From Stephanodiscus triporus (taxonomy: Eukaryota > Bacillariophyta > Thalassiosirophyceae > Thalassiosirales > Thalassiosiraceae), in the NCBI GenBank assembly GCA_036939755.1, contig JALLAZ010000566.1, positions 1 to 22,804 on the forward strand: DNA of 22,804 nucleotides. Reading direction: 5' to 3'. Within the stretch, counting starts at the first letter, position 1, and every line of letters begins with the position of its first letter. This document shows positions 1-9,150 of the stretch, one piece after another. A model generated the notes under the pieces. It saw nothing but the letters and a program-made list of their open reading frames with translations. It made no database searches and was not told the DNA's origin. A program made the position numbers and the translations under genes.

Positions 1-80
1 TTCCTCGGGAGAAGATTTCTTTGATAAAATTTGACTCTGACAAGCAAACCTTTTGGAGAGCGTTGCGAACAAAAATACCC

Positions 81-1349
81 ATGACAGAGCAAACTGCCAA
101 GGCCCCGCCCATCGGCAGCTTTGTGCGCGTGACGTCGCAGGTCGTCCTCGATCCAAAGCCTGGCCCAAAACGCCGAGGCGACGTCATTCTGACAGTTGCT
201 CGCCGTTCCATCGTCGCGACGCTCCCCGACGACGATGGGCGAATTTCGCTCGTCCAAGATGATCTTGCGCCCGCCCCCCTAGCGTGTAAGGGCAGATTTC
301 TCATCGCGCCCATGTTCAAAAGCGTTGGTCTTCAAGTTCAAGACTGTGAGGCGGTTGTTTCCGACCTATTGCCTCTGTTGGCGTTCGAGGGTCGCGATTG
401 CGGGGACGACATCGCCGCCTACAAGGATCACGGAGACCAACTTATGCGTTTGGACGACTACACCTATGCGATATCTTACTACGAGGCAGCCCTAAGTATT
501 AATTCGTTGAAATTCGAGATCGGGGGGACAGTGGTGGTGCGGAGGAAAGGTCACTGTGTGACCGGGGAGGTCGATTTCATTGAGAATGATGGGGAAAACG
601 ATAAATCATATGACGTCACATTTCCATCAGGGCAAGAAGACGCAACGATATCCCAAAAGGAAATACTTTTGGCTGTGTGGACAAATGATGTGTCAAATCT
701 TCAAGTAAAGATTTTATTGAACATGAGTCGATGCTTGCTCAAACTTTCAGACATTGACTCAACTCGTGGTAATTCCAGCTGTGTCGGTGAGGCTATGTCG
801 TCGGCGAAATTCAGTCGCCAAGATAGATATAGGCAAGCCGCGGTTCTGGGATGCTCGATTGCGATATCGATATGTGATCATCGTGCGTTGGAGAGCACGG
901 GCAGCTCGGCGTTGGAACTGAATTCTCTGAGAGAAAAGGCAAGAATTGTTCGATCAAGGGCATTCCTGGCCATGAGAAAACTGCCTAATGCTACCGCTGA
1001 TGCAAAGAAAGTGCTGTTTCAAAATGCAAAAAGCCGCGAGGCACAGGGGCTACTGTCTGAAATCAAGGCAGCTGAGGCTTATATTAAATTAATGGACAAG
1101 AAACTGTCGAAAGAGGTTTGTAGGTGGGTGAAAACTGCCACGGATAGCTCAGACGGGATGGAAGCGATTAGCAGAATGGATAATTCGGTGAGTGATGACG
1201 TTAAAAGTGGAGACATCATCAGAGATGAAGTTGAAAATAAGCAGCTGGCACGAACGAATGCCATCGACAAGTGGCAAATTGCGAGGAATGTATCGATGGA
1301 AATATGTGCTGTCGCGCTATTCATTTTGGCAATATATGTAATATATTAG
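81..1349 (+). CDS. Tail-anchored TPR protein with SH3/Tudor-like insert
   Basis: A single-exon frame of 422 aa starts at the ATG at 81. The frame stays open to the left window edge, so an upstream exon cannot be excluded; the only earlier in-frame start-like codon is a TTG at 21, which is unlikely in a eukaryote. Residues about 110-140 form a TPR-like helical pair (GDQLMRLDDYTYAISYYEAA), and further amphipathic TPR-like helices follow at about 205-330. Residues about 145-195 form a beta-rich insert (VVVRRKGHCVTGEVDFIE, then YDVTF), resembling an SH3/Tudor/KOW-type barrel. The N-terminal 70 residues look like a similar small beta domain. The last 19 residues are hydrophobic (EICAVALFILAIYVIY), the form of a tail anchor, so the protein probably faces the cytosol from ER, mitochondrial or plastid outer membrane. 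A co-chaperone or adaptor role is inference. No catalytic motif is visible. Its stop lies 25 bp from that of the convergent RTEL1 gene. Confidence 0.7.
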   Translation: MTEQTAKAPPIGSFVRVTSQVVLDPKPGPKRRGDVILTVARRSIVATLPDDDGRISLVQDDLAPAPLACKGRFLIAPMFKSVGLQVQDCEAVVSDLLPLLAFEGRDCGDDIAAYKDHGDQLMRLDDYTYAISYYEAALSINSLKFEIGGTVVVRRKGHCVTGEVDFIENDGENDKSYDVTFPSGQEDATISQKEILLAVWTNDVSNLQVKILLNMSRCLLKLSDIDSTRGNSSCVGEAMSSAKFSRQDRYRQAAVLGCSIAISICDHRALESTGSSALELNSLREKARIVRSRAFLAMRKLPNATADAKKVLFQNAKSREAQGLLSEIKAAEAYIKLMDKKLSKEVCRWVKTATDSSDGMEAISRMDNSVSDDVKSGDIIRDEVENKQLARTNAIDKWQIARNVSMEICAVALFILAIYVIY

Positions 1350-1374
1350 TCTTAGCTAGGATTCTTTAGTTCAA

Positions 1375-4300
1375 TCAATGCTGAACTATCTCAAGCTCTT
1401 CTTCGTCGCTCCCCTCGTCCTCACTTGCGCAGATTTGAGTAAGCGACGGAGTACCTGATTCATTCGTGAATATCACCTTGGATAGGTCTTTCATTGCCGT
1501 GGGTGCCCGACAAACAGGACAAGTATTTGATCGCTTTAGCCATGCTGTCCAACACTTCAAACAAGCTGAATGGCGGCATGATTCCGCCATCAAAGGCTAG
1601 TTGTTTTTCAGAAGTAAGGGCATCTGCTAGGGATCTTTAAAAGGCAGAATAACAGAAATACACAGTGGTGTTGAACGTACCTCTTTGAGTGATTCGTTAC
1701 AAACCATGCAAATCATACCTCTGGGGACGTGAGCTTTAATTTTGCCATTGATCCGTTCAATTCTCGTCTGTGGCTTAACAAAGACATCAGATTTGACTTG
1801 ATCAAGGCATCTATCAATGATGTCCAACTGATTGTTGGGACTGCTTCGAGGCATTGCACCTGCTACATCAACCACATTTTTATTCGTAATTGCATGGCGA
1901 TTTCCATTACCTTTAGTCACTGAAAGTAGATTAACCTTTCTTGACTCTTTCAGTGCACTTCTTTGATAAGGGTTGAAGGGCTGTGTTATCGATTTGGCTT
2001 TATTTTGGTTTTCAATGACCCAATCCTTCCTTTGGCAATTAACGCTCAAGCCTTGACTCAAAGCTTCTGTCATGATTCGCTGTGACTCTGCGTCCTCTGA
2101 AGGTTCTGATGTTTGAGTACCCCGAACTGCCAATAGTTTTTGCGCAGGGGGTTGAAACAATACGGTGTTAATACAGTTCTCCCCTTTGAAGTTAGCTGAT
2201 CTTTCCTTCGCCTTTGCCACATTTCGGGATATCTCCAATTCTAGAACAAGGGTCTGCACTTTACGCGATTGACGTTCTGGGAGTAAGTCGAACAAACACT
2301 GCAGATTCACTTCATTCTTGATTAAAATGTCGATAATTCGTTGAGAGTCTTCTAAAAATTCTCTATCATTGGATGCAATCGAATCGTGGGACGAACTTGT
2401 GTTGAATATCATTGATACGACGAAGCCTCTGACAGTAGAAAACTCTTTTTCGGGTAGAGCAACTTTGCACCGGCTTTGCAGTGGCGATTTGTCGAACACT
2501 AATGCGGCCGCCATTGTTTCTATTTTGTAACGGTACTTGATGGGCAACAGAGGAAATAACAAGCCAATCATTTGGATGCGCCTGCTATCAACATGGCTGT
2601 CCGCTAGAACCGAAACAATCTCCCTGGCAGCCTTGACGTACAGCTGCTCATTTTTTGAGTCGCCATACTCTTTCATTGCTACGAGCAACTTATTCACTTT
2701 CAGGAGATCATCTTTACTTAGGGTTGCTTTTGCCTTTGTGAAGAAAATCTTTGCCTTAAGTATGGCCGTGTCACTTTTCTTGCCGGGTTGTGAACGTCGT
2801 TTCAACTGCTCTCTTGCAACTGACCTCAAGGTATCAGTGCATCTAGGCTCTTTATCGATGTCTCCAAATGACGATTTTTTTGCTTCTTGCGCAGTATCAG
2901 ATTTGAGAGTTTTCGCCTGTTCTTTGCTATAAAATGCGCTCAAACCAGCCGGAAAATTTGATTTTGATTCGTATATGCTGCGATCGCTCATCGTGCCATG
3001 GTCCTCTCCTGAAGCTATTTTTGGTTCACGGGTGGCAGGTAGATCATTGAGATCATAGCGCTTCATCAGAAGTTCTTCTGGGATATAGCCATTCGAAAGT
3101 GCATCTTCTTCAACAGAGCTTTTCTTTACAACGGATACTTTGCTGAATATGTTCACAGCCTCATCGGAATTTTCGTATCTTATGACTGGGCGATCTGATA
3201 TTTTGGACTGCTGGAAGGCCTTTGCCTTTTCCGCTTTTGCTTTTGATTCCCGATAAAATTGAACAAGACCTCTAGTCGTTGCGCCGAACGTTTCATCGCG
3301 CAAATGTGGCCGCTGAAGAAAAACAAACAGTCAGTCCGCCTTTGACAAAAGAGCGTAACATCAATCAGTTTTATATGCATACTCACAAGCCATTTGCTGA
3401 GACCATCCCTATTCCTCACTTCTGCAAATCGATGATCAAGGAGAAGAATTGCGCCATAATCATGACGATGTCGAATGACGCGCCCAATAGCCTGGTTACA
3501 AGCGCGATGTGCCTGCTGATTGTACCACTCTGCGCCCGATAGAGGCACGCTGGCTGCTGGAATCTCTACTTTCACAGGAAATTTTCCATTACCAAAGCCT
3601 CCGTCATTGGACGGACGGGACTTTGCACTGGCCTTCGCCGCATCAAGGAATTCACGCTTCAGTTTCACTTTCGGATCGAGGTAGGGTGCGAATGGCAATC
3701 CAGTAACAATTACTGCACGACACATATCATCAGAAAAATCGATCTGTGAAAGGGCGTTACATGTGGTGTCAGTGAAAAAGACATGCACATCTCTCTGGTT
3801 GCTGATGATAAAAAAGTATCCCAATCGAAGCAACACTTACTCCCTCGCTTATTTTGCCACGACAAACACCCATGAGAATAGCCCCCGAGCTCTTCGGCAT
3901 AGCAATGAATCTTTTATATTCTGATATCGCATCGCTGAGTTCTGAGGTCGAGCGAGGTTCTAACACAATAGCCTTCCGAGCGAGAAGTCGCTGCCACGGC
4001 GACGATTGCTCCGTGGTCGACCTGAATTGGGTAGGTACCATAGGGAAGACAAACTTTGCCGAAGACTGCTTTTTCCTCGCCGTTGCGGCAAAGAATGCCG
4101 CTCCCCTTCCACCGCCGCTGAATTTTCGTCCGCCAAACCACTGCTCCGACGACGCTGGTCCTCCCCATCTCTGGACGGCAGCTTCCATGGCGACGTAGCT
4201 CGGGAAGAAGACGAGCATACCCCCCGGAATATTGCCGCACAGACTCGCAAGAGTGTTCCCTAACTCCGTAATATACTCAGGGTCGTCCCGCCTGCCGAAT

Positions 4301-6308
4301 TTGCTCGACAATTCCTTCCCTGACACTCCCTTCCCGATCACCCTCACGAAGATCTGATCGGACTGAATGACGTGATCGTTCTCCAGCTGCACCGGAAATT
4401 TGAGTCCCAGCTCGACGGCGCACGATGGCAACGGCGACAGCGTCCCGCTGGTGATGATGATCGATCGCACCTTGAGGAAGGAGAGATCGCGCATCGCCAG
4501 GGCCGGGGCGAAGCACCAGAACGATACCGTCCTCCCGCCCGAGAATCCTCCGCCACCTGCGTTCATTTTTGTCACGTGGACCCGATAAGACTTTGCTCGT
4601 GCCAAGGCGAGCAGATGCGACCCACTCCCAAATGCACGCTTGAGACAATTGACTTTGTTATGTGAGGAGCATGATCGCGAGATGCACAAGAAGTGAGACG
4701 ATCAACAAGGCACCTATGAGACGCGATCGGAAAGATGACAGTGATGCACCCATGAACAATCAACTTACGAAAGTGATCAAGTTTAGGGGTTCCGGAGGAC
4801 GAGGCGTTGCTGCTCTCCATGACGAAGTCGCTAAGTTTCTTCACGAAATCCACAAATAACATCAGATTGTCGTGGGTTATACCCGCGCCTTGTTCGAAGA
4901 TGTCAAATATGAATTCACCGGGATGACTACTACCGCCGCCGCCGCCGCCACCGTCTCCGCCGACCCCTCCAAGGGAGGCGGACTCGGCCAGATACTTTTC
5001 GAACCTCAAGAACACCGACTTGAGGCTCAACACGTTGTGCCTTTTCAATCCCGCGACTTCGCCGCCGCCGCCGCCGCCGCCGCCTCCGTCCGATCCGAGC
5101 GCCTCCATGTACTGCAGCGCCCGTTGCACCTCCGACACGCAAGCGGCGACGTCGGCGCTCGTGATGTCGAACGACGAGCTCTCGCTCGCGAATTCCTCGA
5201 GGTTGTGGGCCTCGTCGAATATGAGCACGGCGTTGTCGAAGTTCACGGAATCGCCGAAGGTCGACTCGCGCGCGTCGCGATCGAAGAGGTAATTGTAGGG
5301 CACGAATATCAGCTCCGGCTCGTCCTTCAGGAGCGATCGGGTATGGTAGAAGGGGCATATCCGGTTCGATTTTCCCACCTCGACCAGGTCTTCCATGTCC
5401 AGAACCGGCTGATCCTCGGAAGAAGATCCGTCGTTCGAGGGAGGTCTCCAAACGTTGTTATTCTTGCCGCACAAATCGTCGAGGTTGTTCCTGAACTGAC
5501 ACTTGCGCTGGCCCTTGTTGAGTTTGTTGCATCCACTGTTGACATCGGCGCTTTTGCTGCTCGAGGTCGAAGTCGAATGGATGGCATCGGAGGAGAACGC
5601 GGGGACGGAGTCGTTATCGTCCGAGTTCTTCCCGCCGCCGCCCCCCCTTCTGTTATTCCTCCTGTTGGCCACGGATGGATTGACCTTGGGATGCACGCAC
5701 ATGTGCTCCCTCGATCCGAGCACGGCGTGCTTGGGACGGTACCGCGTGTTGCGCAGCTCGTTCACCACCTGCGAAAGCTGGGAGTGAGTGCGGGACGCGT
5801 AGATGATGACGGGCGGCCTGTCCGAGTTCGGGGACGGGTCGTCCTCGTCGTCGTTCGGTCTCGGCCGCGCGGCGTCGTCGGCGGACTCCTGCGACGGCGG
5901 AGGCAGCCGTTGCGACGACGACGACGACGACGACTCGATCCTGCCCCTCTCGTGTCGCTGCCACGCAAGCGCGGCGCAGAGCAGACAAAGCGTCTTGCCG
6001 GTGCCGGTGGGCGACTCGAGGAGGGCGTTCGTCGCGCCTTGCAGCGCCGTTACCACGCCCTCCATGTACTCGCGCTGGACGTCGTAGGGCGTGAACGGGA
6101 AGTGGATCTCGACGCCGTTCACCGTCACGGTCGTGGGGGGCGTGGACGACTTCCTGACCTGTATGTTGCTCCTCCTGTCCGGGTCGATGTCGATCGTTCC
6201 GCCGCCGCCGACGACGTCATTGTCGTTGTCGCCGCCGCCCTTGCTGGACGACGAGGACGAGTCGCCGACGGCCTTGAACGGTCGCTTCCTGTTCGCCGCG
6301 TTGAACAT
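1375..6308 (-). CDS. RTEL1: RTEL1-type DNA helicase with harmonin-N-like domain and C-terminal RING finger
   Basis: Five exons read 6308-4769, 4652-3841, 3743-3387, 3312-1681 and 1596-1375, giving 1520 aa; the phases are consistent. Introns of 116, 97, 74 and 84 nt have GTAAGT, GTAAGT, GTGAGT and GTACGT donors. Exon 1 holds the XPD/Rad3-family core: [17 protein letters not shown], Walker A SPTGTGKT (99-106), [14 protein letters not shown], four Fe-S cysteines (about C204, C260, C270, C318) and DEAH (365-368). Exon 2 carries TSGTL and the VCRGK...SEG motif. The splice into exon 3 restores SEGIDFSDD, and motif [17 protein letters not shown], follows (868-882). Exon 4 has a harmonin-N-like helical domain at about 1086-1176. 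A RING finger (Cys pairs at 1438/1441, 1454-1462 and 1473/1476) spans the last intron. RTEL1 unwinds D-loops, T-loops and G-quadruplexes in the nucleus. Low-complexity Ser, Asp and Gly inserts interrupt the helicase domain. The ATG at 6308 is chosen because the frame-leading codon at 6314 is TTG. Confidence 0.93.
1597..1680 (-). other. Intron 4 of RTEL1, splitting the RING finger
   Basis: This 84-nt intron has a perfect GTACGT donor and an AACTAG acceptor. It lies in phase 0 between the first cysteine pair and the C-x-H-x2-C-x2-C part of the RING. Removing it joins two halves that are each meaningless as zinc ligands, which is strong support for the splice. Confidence 0.88.
5061..5082. repeat. 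GCC triplet run inside RTEL1 exon 1
   Basis: This near-pure GCC run reads as a Gly run on the coding strand. A second Gly-coding cluster lies at about 4930-4960. Both sit in the variable region between the DEAH box and the end of exon 1, where RTEL1 proteins tolerate length changes. Confidence 0.8.
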
Positions 6309-6503
6309 TCTCAATTCATTCTAGCGGCCGAGGTTTAATCTCGGACTCTCGCTCTCTCCCTCGAATGCTGCTGTATCGTATCGTATCCGCGGCCTCGCTG
6401 GCCAACCGTCAAGGGAGAGAAGAAGACGTGTACCCGTACCGTAGATCCGTGTAGGTGACGTGAATTATTTTGGCGCGCTGTAGAATACCTATGTCCCTAT
6501 TGG
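6309..6503. promoter_or_regulatory. RTEL1 5' flank (putative promoter remnant)
   Basis: About 195 bp lie between the RTEL1 start codon and the piggyBac-type element. No ORF and no clear TATA box is visible on the RTEL1 strand. RTEL1 and the oxygenase gene at 9151 diverge, so this stretch together with 9086-9150 would be their shared intergenic promoter without the element. That reconstruction is inference. Confidence 0.4.
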
Positions 6504-6517
6504 TTACCGAAGCACCC

Positions 6518-6552
6518 TTACTTGAATAAGTATTTTATACTTATTTAAGTAC
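6518..6552 (+). repeat. Left terminal inverted repeat of piggyBac-type element
   Basis: The repeat starts TTACTTGAATAAGTA and pairs with the reverse complement of 9038-9072. It is also nearly self-complementary: two 14-nt arms (6520-6533 and 6537-6550) differ at one position and flank a 3-nt loop, so a single strand could form a hairpin. Confidence 0.65.
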
Positions 6553-6741
6553 AACCTATAGAGCAGATTATCGACTGGTTGCACCGGGCGGCTGAAGACA
6601 CCAGCGGCATCGACATGTTGCGCATGGTTCGGTGAGTCCCCGAACTTACCGGCGCCAATGTTCATCAGCCGAATTTTTAACGTAGGAATACGTAGAATAA
6701 GTACTGGCGTCAAAAGATTTTGCCATAATTCTCATTCGACG

Positions 6742-8859
6742 ATGGCACCGACCGCAACGCTTTGTCTCGGCGAGGGAGCACGCTGCTCTTGCCTCGCAAA
6801 ATTCATCCGGCCGTCAAAGGACGTTGCCGAAGCCCTTGTCAACCCCGATCCGGGCCGGCGCATTGATGATCTCATTGCCGTTAGCCGTGATGTGACGACG
6901 CGTGGGGGGAAGAGGTTTGTCTCCATTTTTTTTCGGAGCAACACTATCCCCGGCCTCCTCCATGCTGCGGAGCGATGGGTCAAGGTTGAAGAACAAGGGC
7001 CGACCGATCTGCTTTGGGAGAACGCGACGACCGAAGCGCCCGCTGCCGCCGCTGTCTATATCGACGAGCGGGGAGAAGACATTGCAGACTTCGTCTTCAA
7101 CGCCCAGAATCGGGCGGAAGATATTGCGCTCGTTCGCAATATGGGTTTCGAAGTCGACGACGACAACGAACCCGCCCCCGAGAACGTTCCTGCGGCCGGC
7201 GCACCCCCTGTCAATGGGGGGGCACTCTTGGAAGGGCAGGAGTGGGGGTGGGACGGCATTGATCGCCGTGCAATGTTGCAAGGCTCAATGTACAACGGAC
7301 CAACGTTTACAAACGATTGGTCCCCCAAGAGCCGTACCTTCGTTGAAATCTTCCTCCACTGCTTCCCCTGTTCCTTCTTTGAGAATCACATCGTTGAGGC
7401 CACAAACAACGCGCTGCTCACAGCGAATGCGGCGAAAACATCCTTCGGGGAGCTGTTGCGGTACATCGGGATGATGCTCTTGATGTCGTGTTACATGAAA
7501 TCGCCCGACTACTTCTGGAGAACGACGGCGAGGACGGGCGATTTTTCGGAGGATGAGGAGAATGACATGCCGTCATTCACCTTTAATAGATACATGTCGC
7601 GTCGGCGTTACCTGGCGATCACATCGGCGTTGCGGTTCACGACCAAACCCGCGCCATCGTTCCGAGACAAGTTCTGGCAGATTCGGGATTTGATCTTGGC
7701 GTGGAACGAGCATATGGCGGCAATCTTCAGTGCGGCGTGGGCTTTGTGCCTCGATGAGTCAATGTCCATCTGGAATAACAAATGGACTTGCCCCGGGTGG
7801 GTGTTTTGTCCCCGTAAACCATGGCCATTTGGTAATGAATACCATACAGCATGCTGCGGATTGTCGGGCATAATGTTCGTCATGGAATTGGTCGAGGGGA
7901 AAGACCATCCTCCTCAGATCGTACCGAGGTATAGCGAGATGGGGAAGACGGCAGGGCTCATGATGCGGATGTTGGCGAGCTACTTCTCGACGGGACGGTA
8001 CGTTATTCTTGACTCTGGCTTCTGCGTGTTGAAGGCTCTCGTTCAATTAAAAAAGGTTGGCATGTTTGCTTGCGCGGTGATAAAGAAACGTCGGTACTGG
8101 CCGGCGTTTGTTCCCGGCGAGGCAATCATCAGGGAGTTCGACAGACTGGAGTTGAAGGTTGGGGATTCTATGGCGATTACCGGGAAGCTCGACGGCGAAG
8201 AGTACTTCTTTTGGGCACTAAAGGAGCCCACTTACATCATGAAGATGATGGCAACGGGAGGGCCGCTACTTGCAAATGATAGTTGTGGAGAGCAGAAGCG
8301 GAGGTGGATTGAAGGGGGTGTCGCGAGAGCTGACACGTTTCGATTCCCGTGCCCATACGATTGGCATTACAAATTCAGACATGCCGTCGATGACCACAAT
8401 AACTTGCGGCATGCTCTCCCTTCGATTGAGCATACAATTACCACGACTCGTTGGGAAATGCGTGTCTTCTCCTTTGTACTCGCGGTGACTGAGGTAAATG
8501 CGTTCCTTGCATATCGATTCTTTTGCCGTCCCGATCCTGTCCCTACCCTCCAGCAGTTTCGCCACAAGCTGGGATGGCAGCTAATAAAGAACAAATGGCT
8601 TGCACAGGAGGATTTGGATGAGTCTCATGTCGTCAGTACCGTCCATCAGCTTATGGTCGCTCCACTTAAGGCAACAAAGTATATCAACGGAAGGTGGAAG
8701 TGCAACGCGAAACAGCCTCACCAGAACTACCCATGCTCGTTCAAACAATGTGGTACGCCACCCAAACGCATCAAAACCTATTGCTCTTGCTGCCCAACAA
8801 AGTGGATTTGCAAGTATTGCCATGCTGCGCACGTTGTATCTGAGTTGAAACGGGAGTAG
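6742..8859 (+). CDS. piggyBac-type transposase (DDE_Tnp_1_7), intact
   Basis: This 705-aa cut-and-paste transposase has no stop or frameshift. The ATG at 6742 is preferred for its strong context (ACGATGG). The in-frame ATG at 6658 would add 28 residues but has a weak context and overlaps repeat-like terminal sequence. The N-terminal third is acidic and variable. The catalytic core follows, from about residue 195 (EIFLHCFPCSFF). The DDD triad is visible: D338 in ALCLDESMSIW, D424 in VILDSGFCVL, and D550/D551 in HAVDDHNNLRH, followed by the TTRWEMRVFSF block found after the third Asp in this family. The C-terminus is a Cys/His-rich zinc-binding tail (YPCSFKQC...TYCSCCPTKWICKYCHAAH) like the piggyBac cysteine-rich domain, which binds the terminal repeats. 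All elements needed for activity appear present. Domestication is the alternative, but inverted repeats around it favour a real transposon. Confidence 0.92.
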   Translation: MAPTATLCLGEGARCSCLAKFIRPSKDVAEALVNPDPGRRIDDLIAVSRDVTTRGGKRFVSIFFRSNTIPGLLHAAERWVKVEEQGPTDLLWENATTEAPAAAAVYIDERGEDIADFVFNAQNRAEDIALVRNMGFEVDDDNEPAPENVPAAGAPPVNGGALLEGQEWGWDGIDRRAMLQGSMYNGPTFTNDWSPKSRTFVEIFLHCFPCSFFENHIVEATNNALLTANAAKTSFGELLRYIGMMLLMSCYMKSPDYFWRTTARTGDFSEDEENDMPSFTFNRYMSRRRYLAITSALRFTTKPAPSFRDKFWQIRDLILAWNEHMAAIFSAAWALCLDESMSIWNNKWTCPGWVFCPRKPWPFGNEYHTACCGLSGIMFVMELVEGKDHPPQIVPRYSEMGKTAGLMMRMLASYFSTGRYVILDSGFCVLKALVQLKKVGMFACAVIKKRRYWPAFVPGEAIIREFDRLELKVGDSMAITGKLDGEEYFFWALKEPTYIMKMMATGGPLLANDSCGEQKRRWIEGGVARADTFRFPCPYDWHYKFRHAVDDHNNLRHALPSIEHTITTTRWEMRVFSFVLAVTEVNAFLAYRFFCRPDPVPTLQQFRHKLGWQLIKNKWLAQEDLDESHVVSTVHQLMVAPLKATKYINGRWKCNAKQPHQNYPCSFKQCGTPPKRIKTYCSCCPTKWICKYCHAAHVVSELKRE

Positions 8860-8861
8860 AC

Positions 8862-8885
8862 TATCTAGTATGGTGATACTAGATA
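8862..8885 (+). other. Perfect 10-bp stem-loop just after the transposase stop codon
   Basis: TATCTAGTAT and ATACTAGATA flank the loop GGTG. The hairpin begins 3 nt after the TAG stop and is followed by a T/G-rich stretch. A 3' UTR structure is possible. A eukaryotic gene does not need a terminator hairpin, so its role is unknown. Confidence 0.6.
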
Positions 8886-9037
8886 TTTTGGGGGGGTGGG
8901 ACCATGTAGCTTGTACCTAATTTTTAGTAGTGATCTCGTCAAAATTTACTTAGTCGACCCATATACCGTTCGACGCGTCTCGTCGAGCTCTACAAGAGGG
9001 TGATGCGCGTAATATTACTGGACGATTTTATGCGTTT

Positions 9038-9072
9038 TTACTTAATTTAGCAAATCGTACTTAATCAAGTAA
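9038..9072 (-). repeat. Right terminal inverted repeat of piggyBac-type element
   Basis: Read on the minus strand it begins TTACTTGATTAAGTA, matching the left repeat at 14 of the first 15 positions and 26 of 35 overall. Its outer part, ACTTGATTAAGT, is itself close to palindromic. A TTAA lies 9 bp outside it. Confidence 0.65.
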
Positions 9073-9150
9073 ATAGGCCGTTTAAGGAACCACTATCCTA
9101 TCCAAGCCCCCGAGATATTTCGGCCGATAGACAAGAAGTAAATAATAATA

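Larger units (their letters stand above)
6504..9085 (+). mobile_element. piggyBac-type DNA transposon, apparently full length
   Basis: The element is about 2.6 kb, with an uninterrupted transposase gene between imperfect terminal inverted repeats (6518-6552 and 9038-9072, 26 of 35 positions identical). piggyBac elements insert at TTAA. A TTAA sits at 9082-9085 just outside the right repeat. The left counterpart would be TTAC at 6504-6507, one substitution away, so the exact ends are uncertain. The element sits in the divergent promoter of RTEL1 and the oxygenase gene, ending 65 bp before the oxygenase ATG. Confidence 0.7.

Noticed and set aside
1021..1031. PIP-box-like PAGLSAFY in RTEL1 (residue numbers in the product)
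   Set aside because: It lacks the leading Gln and lies in a low-conservation linker, so it is too weak to call a PCNA-binding motif.
4872..6338. 488-codon plus-strand ORF
   Set aside because: It lies antisense to RTEL1 exon 1, which carries all the helicase motifs. Its Arg/Val-rich translation reflects GC-rich triplet runs read backwards.
6611..6640. Possible extra 5' exon of the transposase (ATG at 6615 with a GGTGAGT donor)
   Set aside because: No acceptor and no conserved residues support it, and the intact downstream frame has a good start of its own.
6902..7474. 190-codon plus-strand ORF inside the transposase
   Set aside because: It is an alternate frame of the piggyBac-type coding region; the main frame holds the catalytic residues.
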